From: Anaerolineales bacterium
Lineage (GTDB): Bacteria > Chloroflexota > Anaerolineae > Anaerolineales > JABWBV01
NCBI GenBank assembly: GCA_020634875.1
Contig: JACKAX010000021.1
Coordinates: 1 to 59,953, forward strand
Direction of reading: 5' to 3'
DNA: 59,953 nt
Part shown: positions 41,875 through 49,147 of the stretch, one piece after another
Numbering within the stretch: position 1 is the first letter of the stretch
Layout: each line of letters starts with the position of its first letter
Program-made: the position numbers and the translations under genes
The notes under the pieces: generated by a model
What the model saw: the letters and a program-made list of their open reading frames with translations, nothing else
The model's database searches: none
Told to the model about the DNA's origin: nothing

Positions 41875-44800
41875 ATGTATGAGCACATTAATCTAGTAAG
41901 GATTTTGCCTCCTCAAAGGCGAAAGGATATCTTGCGCCGTGGTCGTTTGGTTGACAAGCTTCACCAAAATACGAGTCGAAAGCTTAATTTTGTCTGTGCT
42001 TCGGCTGGCTTTGGGAAGACTTCTTTAATGCTAGATTTTGCTAATGAGTTGGATGCAGTGGTGTGTTGGTACCAAATTGCGCGCGGGGATGAAGATTTGG
42101 GGCAATTTGTTCGGTATCTTGTGATGGCTATGCGGCACAAATTTAAAGGATTTGGACAAGGTTTGGAAAATCTCTTGAATATGCCTGGGGGTGCGTTAAA
42201 TCCACAAAGTCTGGCAACGGCGATGGTTAATGAGGTCGTTTCCAAAGTAAATGATTTTTGTGTCCTGTTTTTGGATGATTTTCACATTGTGGGGGAAACG
42301 TCAGCCATTTCCGAGTTTCTTGAGGCTTTTTTGGATTATCTGCCCGATCAGCTACGGGTTGTGATTGCTTCCCGTAGTGTATATGGGATTCCCACGGCAA
42401 AACTTTACATTCGTAACCAAATTGCGCCAGTGGGGGTGGATGATTTACGTTTTAGTGCAGAAGAGATTTCCGAATTGGTTCGCCAAAACTTTAAGTTGAC
42501 GATTTTACCTGCTCAAGCCGAACGGTTAGCGAAACGTTCGGATGGTTGGATAGTGGCGATTTTATTGAGTATGCAGAACTTTTCCCAGGGATCCTTCTTA
42601 CCTGTGGATGGTTTTTCGGCTGAGCAAGTTTATGTTTTTCTGGCTCAGGAGGTGGTTGCTCGTGAGAGCGAGGCGTTGCAAGCTTTTATGCTGGCTACTT
42701 CGATTCAAGATGAATTTTCTGAACCTTTTATCACTTTTTTGCTAGGTAATGAGAAGGTGAAAACGCAAGCTCTTTTGCAAGAACTCGAAGGGCGAAATTT
42801 GTTTATCACGCGGATTGAAGCCGCAGAAGGGACCGTTTACCGGTATCACCAATTATTTTTGGACTTTCTGCAAGATCGTTTGGCAAAGACTAATCCTGAA
42901 CGAAAAGCCTACCTACATCGCCGAGCTGCTGAATGGTACCAGGCCCGCGCGGCATGGGGTATGGCGATCATCCACCAACTCGCGGCCGGAAACCGTGCTA
43001 AAGCTGCAGCCTGGATGGATGCTGCGGCCCGCAATTTTTATGTTACTGGACAAGGGCAAGTACTCGGTGAATGGGTAGATGCACTGGCTACTCCTTCGGA
43101 TATACGGTTGTCCGCACCGCATTTGTTGCTCAATTGGGCTAAGGTCTTAAGTGAGCGAGGGGATTATGTGATGAGTGAGCATCTGCTTAATTTAGCGGAA
43201 CCTGTTCTTCAGCAGAGATTGGAAGAAGAACAACTTATAACGTTGTTAGTTGCGCGAGGTATTATTTGTTATATGCAGGGCCGTTTTGATGAAGCTCAAA
43301 AAATAGCTGAGACAATACTTGAAGCTCTTTCTGGAAAACCATTTAGTGAGGAAGTTCAGTTAATGCGTCTTGCTGAAGGGCGTTGGTTGAATGGGATTAG
43401 TTTGGCAGCCAAAGGTGATTATCAACCCGCAATTAAATATCTAACAGAGTCAATACAGGGATTTCGTTATTTATTTGAAACTATACAAGACGATGAATTA
43501 AAAATACACATTCTTTATACTTGGGGACGTGTGACGAATGATTTGGGGTCTGTCAGTTATGAAGATGGGAACATTCTGGCGGCCCAAACTTATTTTCAAG
43601 ATACTTTGAATTTACGAAAAAAAAATCAAAATAATCTTTTGGGACTGGCTGAAAGTTTAAACAATATCGGATATTTGCATTTTCAAACGGGTGCCTATAG
43701 CGCTTCATGGGATGCCTACCAGGAAGCACTTGAACTGCTAAAACCAATTAAACCAGGTAGTATTCATATTCATTTATATAACAGTATTGGTGACCTGCTG
43801 TTTGCGGTTGAAGAATGGAAAGCCTCGGAAGAGGCTTATCTACAAGCGTTCAAACTTGCGAAAGATTCACAATTCGATAGAGCTTTGTTTGCTACATATT
43901 GTGGGATGTCTAAGATAGCCATCGTACACCAACAATATAGCAAGGCCATGCAATGGCTTCGCGATGCGGCCCGTGTCCGAAAAATATCGGAAGACTCACC
44001 TTTATATCAGGAAAAAATCGGCGAAATATATATGGAAATGGGGCAGCTGGACTTGGCAATCCATGCGTTTGTATATGCTTTAAAGCAATGGGAAAATTCT
44101 GCGCGCCCACATACGGAACAAATTCTGGCTGCTTTTTACCTGGGGAAGGTTTTATTTCTCAAGAACCAGTGCGAGTCAGCCATGATGCATTTACAAACAG
44201 CCCTTACTTGGGGCGCGCGCCTAGGGGTTGACCAGTTTTTAGTACTGGCAGGCAGGCGTGCAGGGGCTTTTCTGGAATTTGCTTTAACAACTTGGCCTGA
44301 ATATCACCAACTCCAATCTTTATGGGAGCGGATCCAGGCTTTTCGACCAGGGTTGGCACAACTTTTACCCCCAACGCAGACTACCGACCTTTCCGCAGTT
44401 CGATTGGAAGTTTACGCTCTAGGAGCAGGCCAGGTTCGGCGCGATGGGCATCCTATTGCCAAAGCGGCCTGGCAATCGAGTAAACCACGTGCGTTATTTT
44501 TCTACTTGGTAGAACACCAAGAGGCCCGGGCAAGTGAGCTTAAATTGGACTTTTGGCCGGAGTTCAATACCAGCCGCGCCACAACCAACCTCCAGGCGAC
44601 CCTCTGGCGTGCACGCAATGCCCTAGAAAACAAGGATATTATTCTTAACCAAGATGAAGAATATGCGTTAGCTCCTGGATTAGATTTTTGGTATGATGTT
44701 GCCGAATTTCGAAACTATTTAGCACGTGCGGCAAATCCTTCAATTACTCCTTTTGAAGGCGTAGAATACTGGCGGCGAGCTGTTGAGCTTTATCAAGGAG

Positions 44801-45156
44801 ATTATCTGGCTGATATTATGATGGATTGGGCTGAAACCATCCGGCGCGAACTGAGGGAAAGTTATCTAGCAACGGTCTTAAATCTGGCGAAATGGGAAGT
44901 GGGACAACATCATTACTCCAAGGCTATTTATTATTACGAAAAAGCAATAGAGAAAGAACCTTTTGAGGATAACTTTCATCGCGCGATTATGGAATGTTGG
45001 GTCAGTGCTCACTTACCAGCCAACGCCAAAAGGTATTTTTTACAATATCGGAAAAAACTGGAAAAAGAGGGCCTGACAATTTCTCAGCAACTGCTCGAAT
45101 ACTATACATCTCTTTTTGGTGGGAAACGTAGCAACTCGTCTCGTCAGAAGAAATGA
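41875..45156 (+). CDS. STAND ATPase transcriptional activator with TPR repeats and C-terminal DNA-binding/BTAD module
   Basis: 1093 residues. N-terminal MalT-like NTPase: Walker A ASAGFGKTS (42-50), Walker B VLFLDDFH, ASRSVYG sensor, then a winged part and a long helical TPR region (about 360-830; for example NNLLGLAESLNNIGYLHFQ). The C-terminal part starts with a wHTH-like segment (LEVYALGAGQVRRDG... RALFFYLVEHQEARASELKLDFWP) followed by the bacterial transcriptional activation domain (VAEFRNYLARAAN... YYYEKAIEKEPFEDNFHRAIM). Such proteins act as signal-gated activators. Two tiny genes follow downstream and direct repeats precede them, making them candidate targets. Codon use is AT-richer than in most of the window. 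Confidence 0.88.
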   Translation: MYEHINLVRILPPQRRKDILRRGRLVDKLHQNTSRKLNFVCASAGFGKTSLMLDFANELDAVVCWYQIARGDEDLGQFVRYLVMAMRHKFKGFGQGLENLLNMPGGALNPQSLATAMVNEVVSKVNDFCVLFLDDFHIVGETSAISEFLEAFLDYLPDQLRVVIASRSVYGIPTAKLYIRNQIAPVGVDDLRFSAEEISELVRQNFKLTILPAQAERLAKRSDGWIVAILLSMQNFSQGSFLPVDGFSAEQVYVFLAQEVVARESEALQAFMLATSIQDEFSEPFITFLLGNEKVKTQALLQELEGRNLFITRIEAAEGTVYRYHQLFLDFLQDRLAKTNPERKAYLHRRAAEWYQARAAWGMAIIHQLAAGNRAKAAAWMDAAARNFYVTGQGQVLGEWVDALATPSDIRLSAPHLLLNWAKVLSERGDYVMSEHLLNLAEPVLQQRLEEEQLITLLVARGIICYMQGRFDEAQKIAETILEALSGKPFSEEVQLMRLAEGRWLNGISLAAKGDYQPAIKYLTESIQGFRYLFETIQDDELKIHILYTWGRVTNDLGSVSYEDGNILAAQTYFQDTLNLRKKNQNNLLGLAESLNNIGYLHFQTGAYSASWDAYQEALELLKPIKPGSIHIHLYNSIGDLLFAVEEWKASEEAYLQAFKLAKDSQFDRALFATYCGMSKIAIVHQQYSKAMQWLRDAARVRKISEDSPLYQEKIGEIYMEMGQLDLAIHAFVYALKQWENSARPHTEQILAAFYLGKVLFLKNQCESAMMHLQTALTWGARLGVDQFLVLAGRRAGAFLEFALTTWPEYHQLQSLWERIQAFRPGLAQLLPPTQTTDLSAVRLEVYALGAGQVRRDGHPIAKAAWQSSKPRALFFYLVEHQEARASELKLDFWPEFNTSRATTNLQATLWRARNALENKDIILNQDEEYALAPGLDFWYDVAEFRNYLARAANPSITPFEGVEYWRRAVELYQGDYLADIMMDWAETIRRELRESYLATVLNLAKWEVGQHHYSKAIYYYEKAIEKEPFEDNFHRAIMECWVSAHLPANAKRYFLQYRKKLEKEGLTISQQLLEYYTSLFGGKRSNSSRQKK

Positions 45157-45320
45157 AAGGGAATATTTCGTTTATATTCATATTCGCCTCTCTCCCCATT
45201 ACACAAAAAGGATGATCTTTCCTTGATTTTCCCCGAATTATCAGGATGGAACTTCAAAAAATTTAAAGGTATAGGGATGTGTATCGCCACTTGATTTCAA
45301 ATTACCGGCCTTTTGCCTCT

Positions 45321-45340
45321 AAAAAGGGATACCCTTTTTC
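45321..45340 (+). terminator. Possible terminator of the STAND/BTAD gene
   Basis: AAAAAGGG (45321-45328) and CCCTTTTT (45332-45339) around three bases, then T-rich sequence. The stem is weak. Confidence 0.45.
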
Positions 45341-45408
45341 TTTCAATCCCCTGACTTCTTGATGAAACAAAGATTAAAAAAACCTGATTTGCAAAATTAG
45401 TGCGTTTT

Positions 45409-45440
45409 TTGCCATTTTCGTTTATAGGTTCGTTTATAGG
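45409..45440 (+). promoter_or_regulatory. Direct repeat and putative promoter ahead of the small peptide genes
   Basis: TTCGTTTATAGG occurs twice in direct succession (45417-45428, 45429-45440). A TTGCCA (45409) and TTTATA (45433) pair with 18-base spacing overlaps it. Activators with BTAD modules of the SARP type bind direct repeats near -35, so this may be the site for the upstream regulator. Inference. Confidence 0.4.
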
Positions 45441-45484
45441 TTGTTTTGTACACTGTGAGTATTATAAAAAAAGGAGTACTTACG

Positions 45485-45652
45485 ATGATTACAAAATCTA
45501 ATCTTTATAATTGGCTGGTTACAATCTCTCAACCTCAGATGATCCGTGTTGTTTTATTTGTACTGGTTTTTATTGCTTCTGGGATTCGCATTGCCGCACC
45601 CCCCACACTCGCTTGCACTGATTTAAGCTGTGGTGGACATGCGGGTGGATAA
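45485..45652 (+). CDS. Small exported peptide with two C-terminal cysteines
   Basis: 55 residues from the ATG at 45485; AAGGAG ends eight bases before it, while the upstream ATG at 45446 has no site. Layout: polar start (MITKSNLYNWLVTISQP), hydrophobic segment (about residues 22-40, VVLFVLVFIASGI), then APPTLA and the tail CTDLSCGGHAGG. The APPTLA-C junction resembles a signal peptidase site, which would release a 12-residue Cys/Gly/His peptide; a lipoprotein is less likely because the residues before Cys are TLA without the usual helix length. Could be a signalling or metal-binding peptide or a RiPP precursor. I do not recognise the family. Confidence 0.6.
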   Translation: MITKSNLYNWLVTISQPQMIRVVLFVLVFIASGIRIAAPPTLACTDLSCGGHAGG

Positions 45653-45703
45653 CATTCTAAAAACTATTCTCCCTCATCTTTTGCGAAGAAGCAGGAAAAA
45701 GCC

Positions 45704-45916
45704 ATGTCCAGATTTAATCTAAATGCAATTGCAACCAAAGCTCTACTTGATCATAAATTTCAGGCTGACATCTTAAACGGTCACCGTAAAGAGCGTCTTA
45801 ATGAGTTCGACTTGTCAGACGATGAAAAACGGGTGGTTCTTTCAATTGAAGCCAAAAATGTAGATCAATTTGTGACACGCTTAGGCAATTGGATGTACGC
45901 CATCGAGGGTCCTTAG
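45704..45916 (+). CDS. Small RiPP-leader-like protein of unknown function
   Basis: 70 residues, 51 bases after the exported peptide, same strand, so likely co-transcribed. The layout ALLDHKFQADILNGHRKE, RLNEFDLSDDEKRVVLSI, then a short helix resembles leader-like small proteins such as Nif11-type or Franean1_4349-type peptides, in which a helical domain with LSxxE precedes a variable tail. Here the tail (GNWMYAIEGP) is short and has no Cys. No modification enzyme is found in the window. AGCAGG lies 10-14 bases upstream of the ATG. Function unknown; the resemblance is by eye. Confidence 0.6.
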   Translation: MSRFNLNAIATKALLDHKFQADILNGHRKERLNEFDLSDDEKRVVLSIEAKNVDQFVTRLGNWMYAIEGP

Positions 45917-45963
45917 GATTTTTGCAATCAATATTACAGGGGGAGAAGGACTTGGTTTTGGAT

Positions 45964-45991
45964 TTGGCCTTATTTATTAAAAATGTATAAT
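45964..45991 (+). promoter_or_regulatory. Predicted promoter of the tandem HD-GYP genes
   Basis: TTGGCC (45964-45969), 16-base spacer, TATAAT (45986-45991), about 150 bases before the first HD-GYP start. By eye only. Confidence 0.35.
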
Positions 45992-46068
45992 GTCCGATTT
46001 TTCGATCTTATATAGATCAACCTAAATTTGATTAAATTTGTCGTTGCTTTTTCGCCCTACAACAAAAT

Positions 46069-46115
46069 AAACAAACCCTGGGACTTTTTGTCAAAATATG
46101 TCTCAGGGTTTGTTT
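46069..46115 (+). promoter_or_regulatory. Leader hairpin before the first HD-GYP gene
   Basis: AAACAAACCCTGGGAC (46069-46084) and GTCTCAGGGTTTGTTT (46100-46115) pair with one mismatch around 15 bases. It lies between the predicted promoter and the start codon at 46139. It could be a terminator/attenuator, but the U-run is poor. Confidence 0.5.
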
Positions 46116-46138
46116 ACGCTATGAAAAGGATATTGTAG

Positions 46139-46900
46139 ATGGCTCAATTTTATGCCAATGATAATAGCCCTCATCATCATGAAGTCTTGCCGGGAGCCTT
46201 CGCCTATCCCAATAGAGGTATAGGAGTTGATTTAGCGACTGAAGATGCAGAGGACCTCGTAGAAGGATTAACAGAGTCTTTTATCCTTAGCTATCCTCAT
46301 CTCGCTAACCGTCTCCAAACACTCAATCGGCATGTTAACGAAATTTATGACTCGTTTATCCAGGTGTTGTTGCAGACTCTTAAACTTCGCGATATCGAAA
46401 CCCGTGAACATACGAATAGGGTGACCTCGCTAACTCTCCAATTAGGCTACCGTATGGGTTTACACAGAGCGCAGTTAAATAATTTACGGTGGGGTGCTTT
46501 ATTACATGATATTGGCAAAATAGCTATTCCAGATGCGATTCTGTTTAAACCTGGCAAGCTTACTCCTGAGGAGTGGAAACTTATGCGTCTGCATCCGGTC
46601 TATGCATATCAGATTCTTTCTGGGATTTCTTACATGGGACCTGCTATTGAAATCCCTTACCTTCATCACGAAAAATGGGATGGGACAGGATATCCACTCG
46701 GCTTAAAAAAAGATGCGATCCCGCTTTCTGCCCGAATATTTGCTATAGTGGATGTTTGGGACGCCTTGAGTTCAAAACGTCCGTACCGTGATGCTTGGGA
46801 AAGAGATGAAATCTTATCCCATATTCGTATGCAATCGGGTAAACATTTTGATCCAAATGTGGTCCACGGTTTTATGGAATTAATTCACAAAGGAATTTGA
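46139..46900 (+). CDS. HD-GYP domain c-di-GMP phosphodiesterase, tandem copy 1
   Basis: 253 residues. An N-terminal part of about 70 residues without a known sensor domain (it has DLVEGLTESFILSYPHLANRLQTLNR, shared with copy 2), then a full HD-GYP domain: DIETREHTNRVT, GALLHDIGKIAIPDAILFKPGKLTPEEW, LHHEKWDGTGYP and VDVWDALSSKRPYRDAW. All metal ligands and the GYP motif are present. It is soluble. It is closely related to copy 2 and to the HD-GYP domain of the giant GAF protein at 15593, so the three stem from a local family. Preceded by AAGGAT. Confidence 0.92.
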   Translation: MAQFYANDNSPHHHEVLPGAFAYPNRGIGVDLATEDAEDLVEGLTESFILSYPHLANRLQTLNRHVNEIYDSFIQVLLQTLKLRDIETREHTNRVTSLTLQLGYRMGLHRAQLNNLRWGALLHDIGKIAIPDAILFKPGKLTPEEWKLMRLHPVYAYQILSGISYMGPAIEIPYLHHEKWDGTGYPLGLKKDAIPLSARIFAIVDVWDALSSKRPYRDAWERDEILSHIRMQSGKHFDPNVVHGFMELIHKGI

Positions 46901-47587
46901 TTGAACGATAACGACCTGACGCTCAGCGAAGATTACGATTTTCTTACTGAGTCGATGATTGACAAATATCCTCGTTTAACCGGTGAAGTTCGCCGGCTTA
47001 ATCGTCAACTTCGTGAGGTTTACGACGCCTTTTTGGAAGGGTGGTTAATGGGCTTGGAATTTCGGGACTATGAAACCCGTCGTCATGCCCACCGGGTGAC
47101 GGAAATGTCTATCGAAATGGCTGAAGCAATGGGGATAGATGAATCTGACATCCTGTACTTGCGTTGGGGCGCGTTATTACACGATATAGGCAAGATCGCT
47201 ATTCCCGATCATATTCTGCTTAAACCAGGTCCGCTAACTCCCGAGGAGTGGGAAACCATGCGAAAACACACAACTTATGCATACCAAATGCTTTCTCGCG
47301 CCACTTTTTTAGGCCCAGCTATTGAAATTCCATATTTTCATCACGAAAAATGGGATGGGACAGGGTATCCGAATGGCTTAAAGGGAGAACAAATTCCCCT
47401 CTCTGCGCGTATTTTTGCCGTGGTAGATGTTTGGGATGCCCTAAGTTCCAAACGCCCTTATCGCGAAGCCTGGGAAAAAGAAGAAATTCTGGAACTTATT
47501 CATGCAGAGTCTGGCAAGCATTTTGATCCGAAAGTAGTTGAGACGTTTTTCCGTTTGATTGGCGAATCCGGAACTCATGTCCCTTGA
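46901..47587 (+). CDS. HD-GYP domain c-di-GMP phosphodiesterase, tandem copy 2
   Basis: 228 residues from a TTG start that directly follows the stop codon of copy 1 with no spacer; AAAGGAATT in the end of copy 1 can serve as ribosome binding site. HD-GYP motifs: YETRRHAHRVTEMS, GALLHDIGKIAIPDHILLKPGPLTPEEW, FHHEKWDGTGYP, VDVWDALSSKRPYREAW. Shares the pre-domain (DFLTESMIDKYPRLTGEVRRLNR) with copy 1, so it is a tandem duplicate. Soluble; substrate c-di-GMP by family. Co-translated with copy 1. Confidence 0.92.
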   Translation: MNDNDLTLSEDYDFLTESMIDKYPRLTGEVRRLNRQLREVYDAFLEGWLMGLEFRDYETRRHAHRVTEMSIEMAEAMGIDESDILYLRWGALLHDIGKIAIPDHILLKPGPLTPEEWETMRKHTTYAYQMLSRATFLGPAIEIPYFHHEKWDGTGYPNGLKGEQIPLSARIFAVVDVWDALSSKRPYREAWEKEEILELIHAESGKHFDPKVVETFFRLIGESGTHVP

Positions 47588-47641
47588 CAGACCCTCTTGG
47601 TTTACAGATAATACTCCAATAACCTTATATTCCTCCCCCAA

Positions 47642-47950
47642 AGGCTGTGAACGAGGAAAGTACGCCAGCAGAAATTGTCAGAGACGCGGTGGCCCAGGCT
47701 GAAACCCCCGCCCAATCGAACCTGGACGAAGTTCCCTCCGGAGCCGAGAAGTGAATCAACTCTGTACTAGCTTCCTCCGTCCTCCCAACGTTACCGGGAA
47801 AGCCACTCGCTCGTAACGCAGGATTGTCTCCTGCGCCCCCCTGCCGCTGGCCCCAAGTGGATCGCCTCCCCGCGATCAACAAGGGTGGTACCGCGTGACC
47901 GCGAAACCCTATTCGCTTGTCCCGTCCCTTGAACTCGGATGGGATTTTTT
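47642..47950 (+). ncRNA. T-box leader of pheST
   Basis: The conserved T-box sequence AAGGGTGGTACCGCG is at 47881-47895 and is followed by a terminator. Upstream, GAGGAAAG (about 47653) and CTTCCTC (about 47792) can pair as the base of stem I. It precedes pheS, so it should sense uncharged tRNA(Phe). I could not assign the specifier codon by eye. Confidence 0.85.
47920..47950 (+). terminator. T-box regulated terminator
   Basis: TCCCGTCC (47920-47927) pairs with GGATGGGA (47937-47944, one G-U), then TTTTTT. Alternative to the T-box antiterminator. Confidence 0.85.
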
Positions 47951-47966
47951 GTTTAAAAACAAAGAG

Positions 47967-48037
47967 CAATTGTGAATGTTCAATGGTCAATTATGAACAT
48001 TCACAATTAAGAATTGATAATTCACAACTGACCATTA
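47967..48037. repeat. Palindromic element between the T-box terminator and pheS
   Basis: AATTGTGAATGTTCA (47968-47982) and TGAACATTCACAATT (47994-48008) are exact inverted repeats; AATGGTCA and TGACCATT pair further out. Inserted in the leader just before the pheS start. Confidence 0.75.
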
Positions 48038-48046
48038 GGAATCTCT

Positions 48047-49123
48047 ATGCTCGACCAACTTACCTCCCTACAATCCACTGCCCTCGCTGAACTCACCGCA
48101 GTCCACAATGACGATGCCCTCGAAACCTGGCGCGTCACCCACCTCGGACGCAAATCCGCCATCCAGGGCGTTTTCGACGGGATGAAATCCCTGTCTAAAG
48201 AAGAACGTCCGATCATTGGCAAAGCTGCCAACGAAACCCGCCAGGCCCTTCAAGCCGCCTTCGACGAAAAAGCTGCCGCCATCAAAGAAGCCGCCCTCCA
48301 GCGCGCTCTCCAAAGCGACCGTCTCGACGTGACCCTGCCCGGACGTCCCCTCGCGGTCGGTGGCCTGCATCCCGTCACCCAAACCATGCGCCGTATTTAC
48401 GCCATCTTCGCCGAAATGGGCTTCCAGGTTTACCGCTCCCGTGACATCGAAACCGACGAATACAACTTCCAACTCCTCAACTTCCCGCCCAACCACCCCG
48501 CGCGGGAAATGCAGGACTCCTTCTACATCCAATCCGATGCCGACCGGGGCGACAACCCGATCATCCTCCGCACCCACACAAGCCCCGGCCAGATACACGC
48601 CATGCGCGAATACTCCGGCTACGAAGGCGGTGACACCCTCCCCGAAAACCTGCCCCCCGTCCGCATCATTCTCCCTGGTATGTGCTACCGCTTTGAACCC
48701 ATCACCACCCGCTCGAACATTCAGTTCACCCAGGTCGAAGGGTTAGCCGTCGGCAAAAACATCACCTTCGGCGACCTGAAAGGCACCTTGTCCGACTTTG
48801 CCCGCCGCATGTTCGGGCAACATGTTCGCACCCGCTTCCGTGCCCATCACTTCCCCTTCACCGAACCGAGCGCGGAAATGGACATCGAATGTTTCGTATG
48901 CAACGGCGCAGGTTGCACCGTCTGTAAACGCACTGGCTGGCTGGAAATCCTCGGCTCCGGCATGGTTCACCCCGTTGTTCTCCGCAACGGCGGTTACGAT
49001 CCGGCAGTTTATTCCGGCTTCGCCTTTGGCATGGGGCCTGAACGCATCACCATGCTCCGCCACAAAATTGAAGACATTCGTTACTTCTGGTCGAATGACT
49101 TGCGGTTTTTGGAACAGTTTTAA
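48047..49123 (+). CDS. pheS: Phenylalanine-tRNA ligase alpha subunit
   Basis: 358 residues, usual length. N-terminal coiled coil (about 1-85), then the class II core: motif 1 region HPVTQTMRRIYAIFAEMGF, motif 2 VRIILPGMCYRFEPIT with FTQVEGLAVG, and motif 3 GFAFGMGPERITMLRH. HTSPGQIHAM is the usual substrate loop. A Cys cluster (CFVCNGAGCTVCKRTGW) is present as in many bacterial PheS. Forms a heterotetramer with PheT, whose gene starts 24 bases later. Expression is set by the T-box. Confidence 0.97.
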   Translation: MLDQLTSLQSTALAELTAVHNDDALETWRVTHLGRKSAIQGVFDGMKSLSKEERPIIGKAANETRQALQAAFDEKAAAIKEAALQRALQSDRLDVTLPGRPLAVGGLHPVTQTMRRIYAIFAEMGFQVYRSRDIETDEYNFQLLNFPPNHPAREMQDSFYIQSDADRGDNPIILRTHTSPGQIHAMREYSGYEGGDTLPENLPPVRIILPGMCYRFEPITTRSNIQFTQVEGLAVGKNITFGDLKGTLSDFARRMFGQHVRTRFRAHHFPFTEPSAEMDIECFVCNGAGCTVCKRTGWLEILGSGMVHPVVLRNGGYDPAVYSGFAFGMGPERITMLRHKIEDIRYFWSNDLRFLEQF

Positions 49124-49147
49124 TCCCCCTCCCCTGGAGTCCCCCTC

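Noticed and set aside
47642..47760. tRNA gene suggested by GGTTCGATT-like sequence (seen on the minus strand)
   Set aside because: No acceptor stem or cloverleaf can be made; the segment is explained by the T-box leader.
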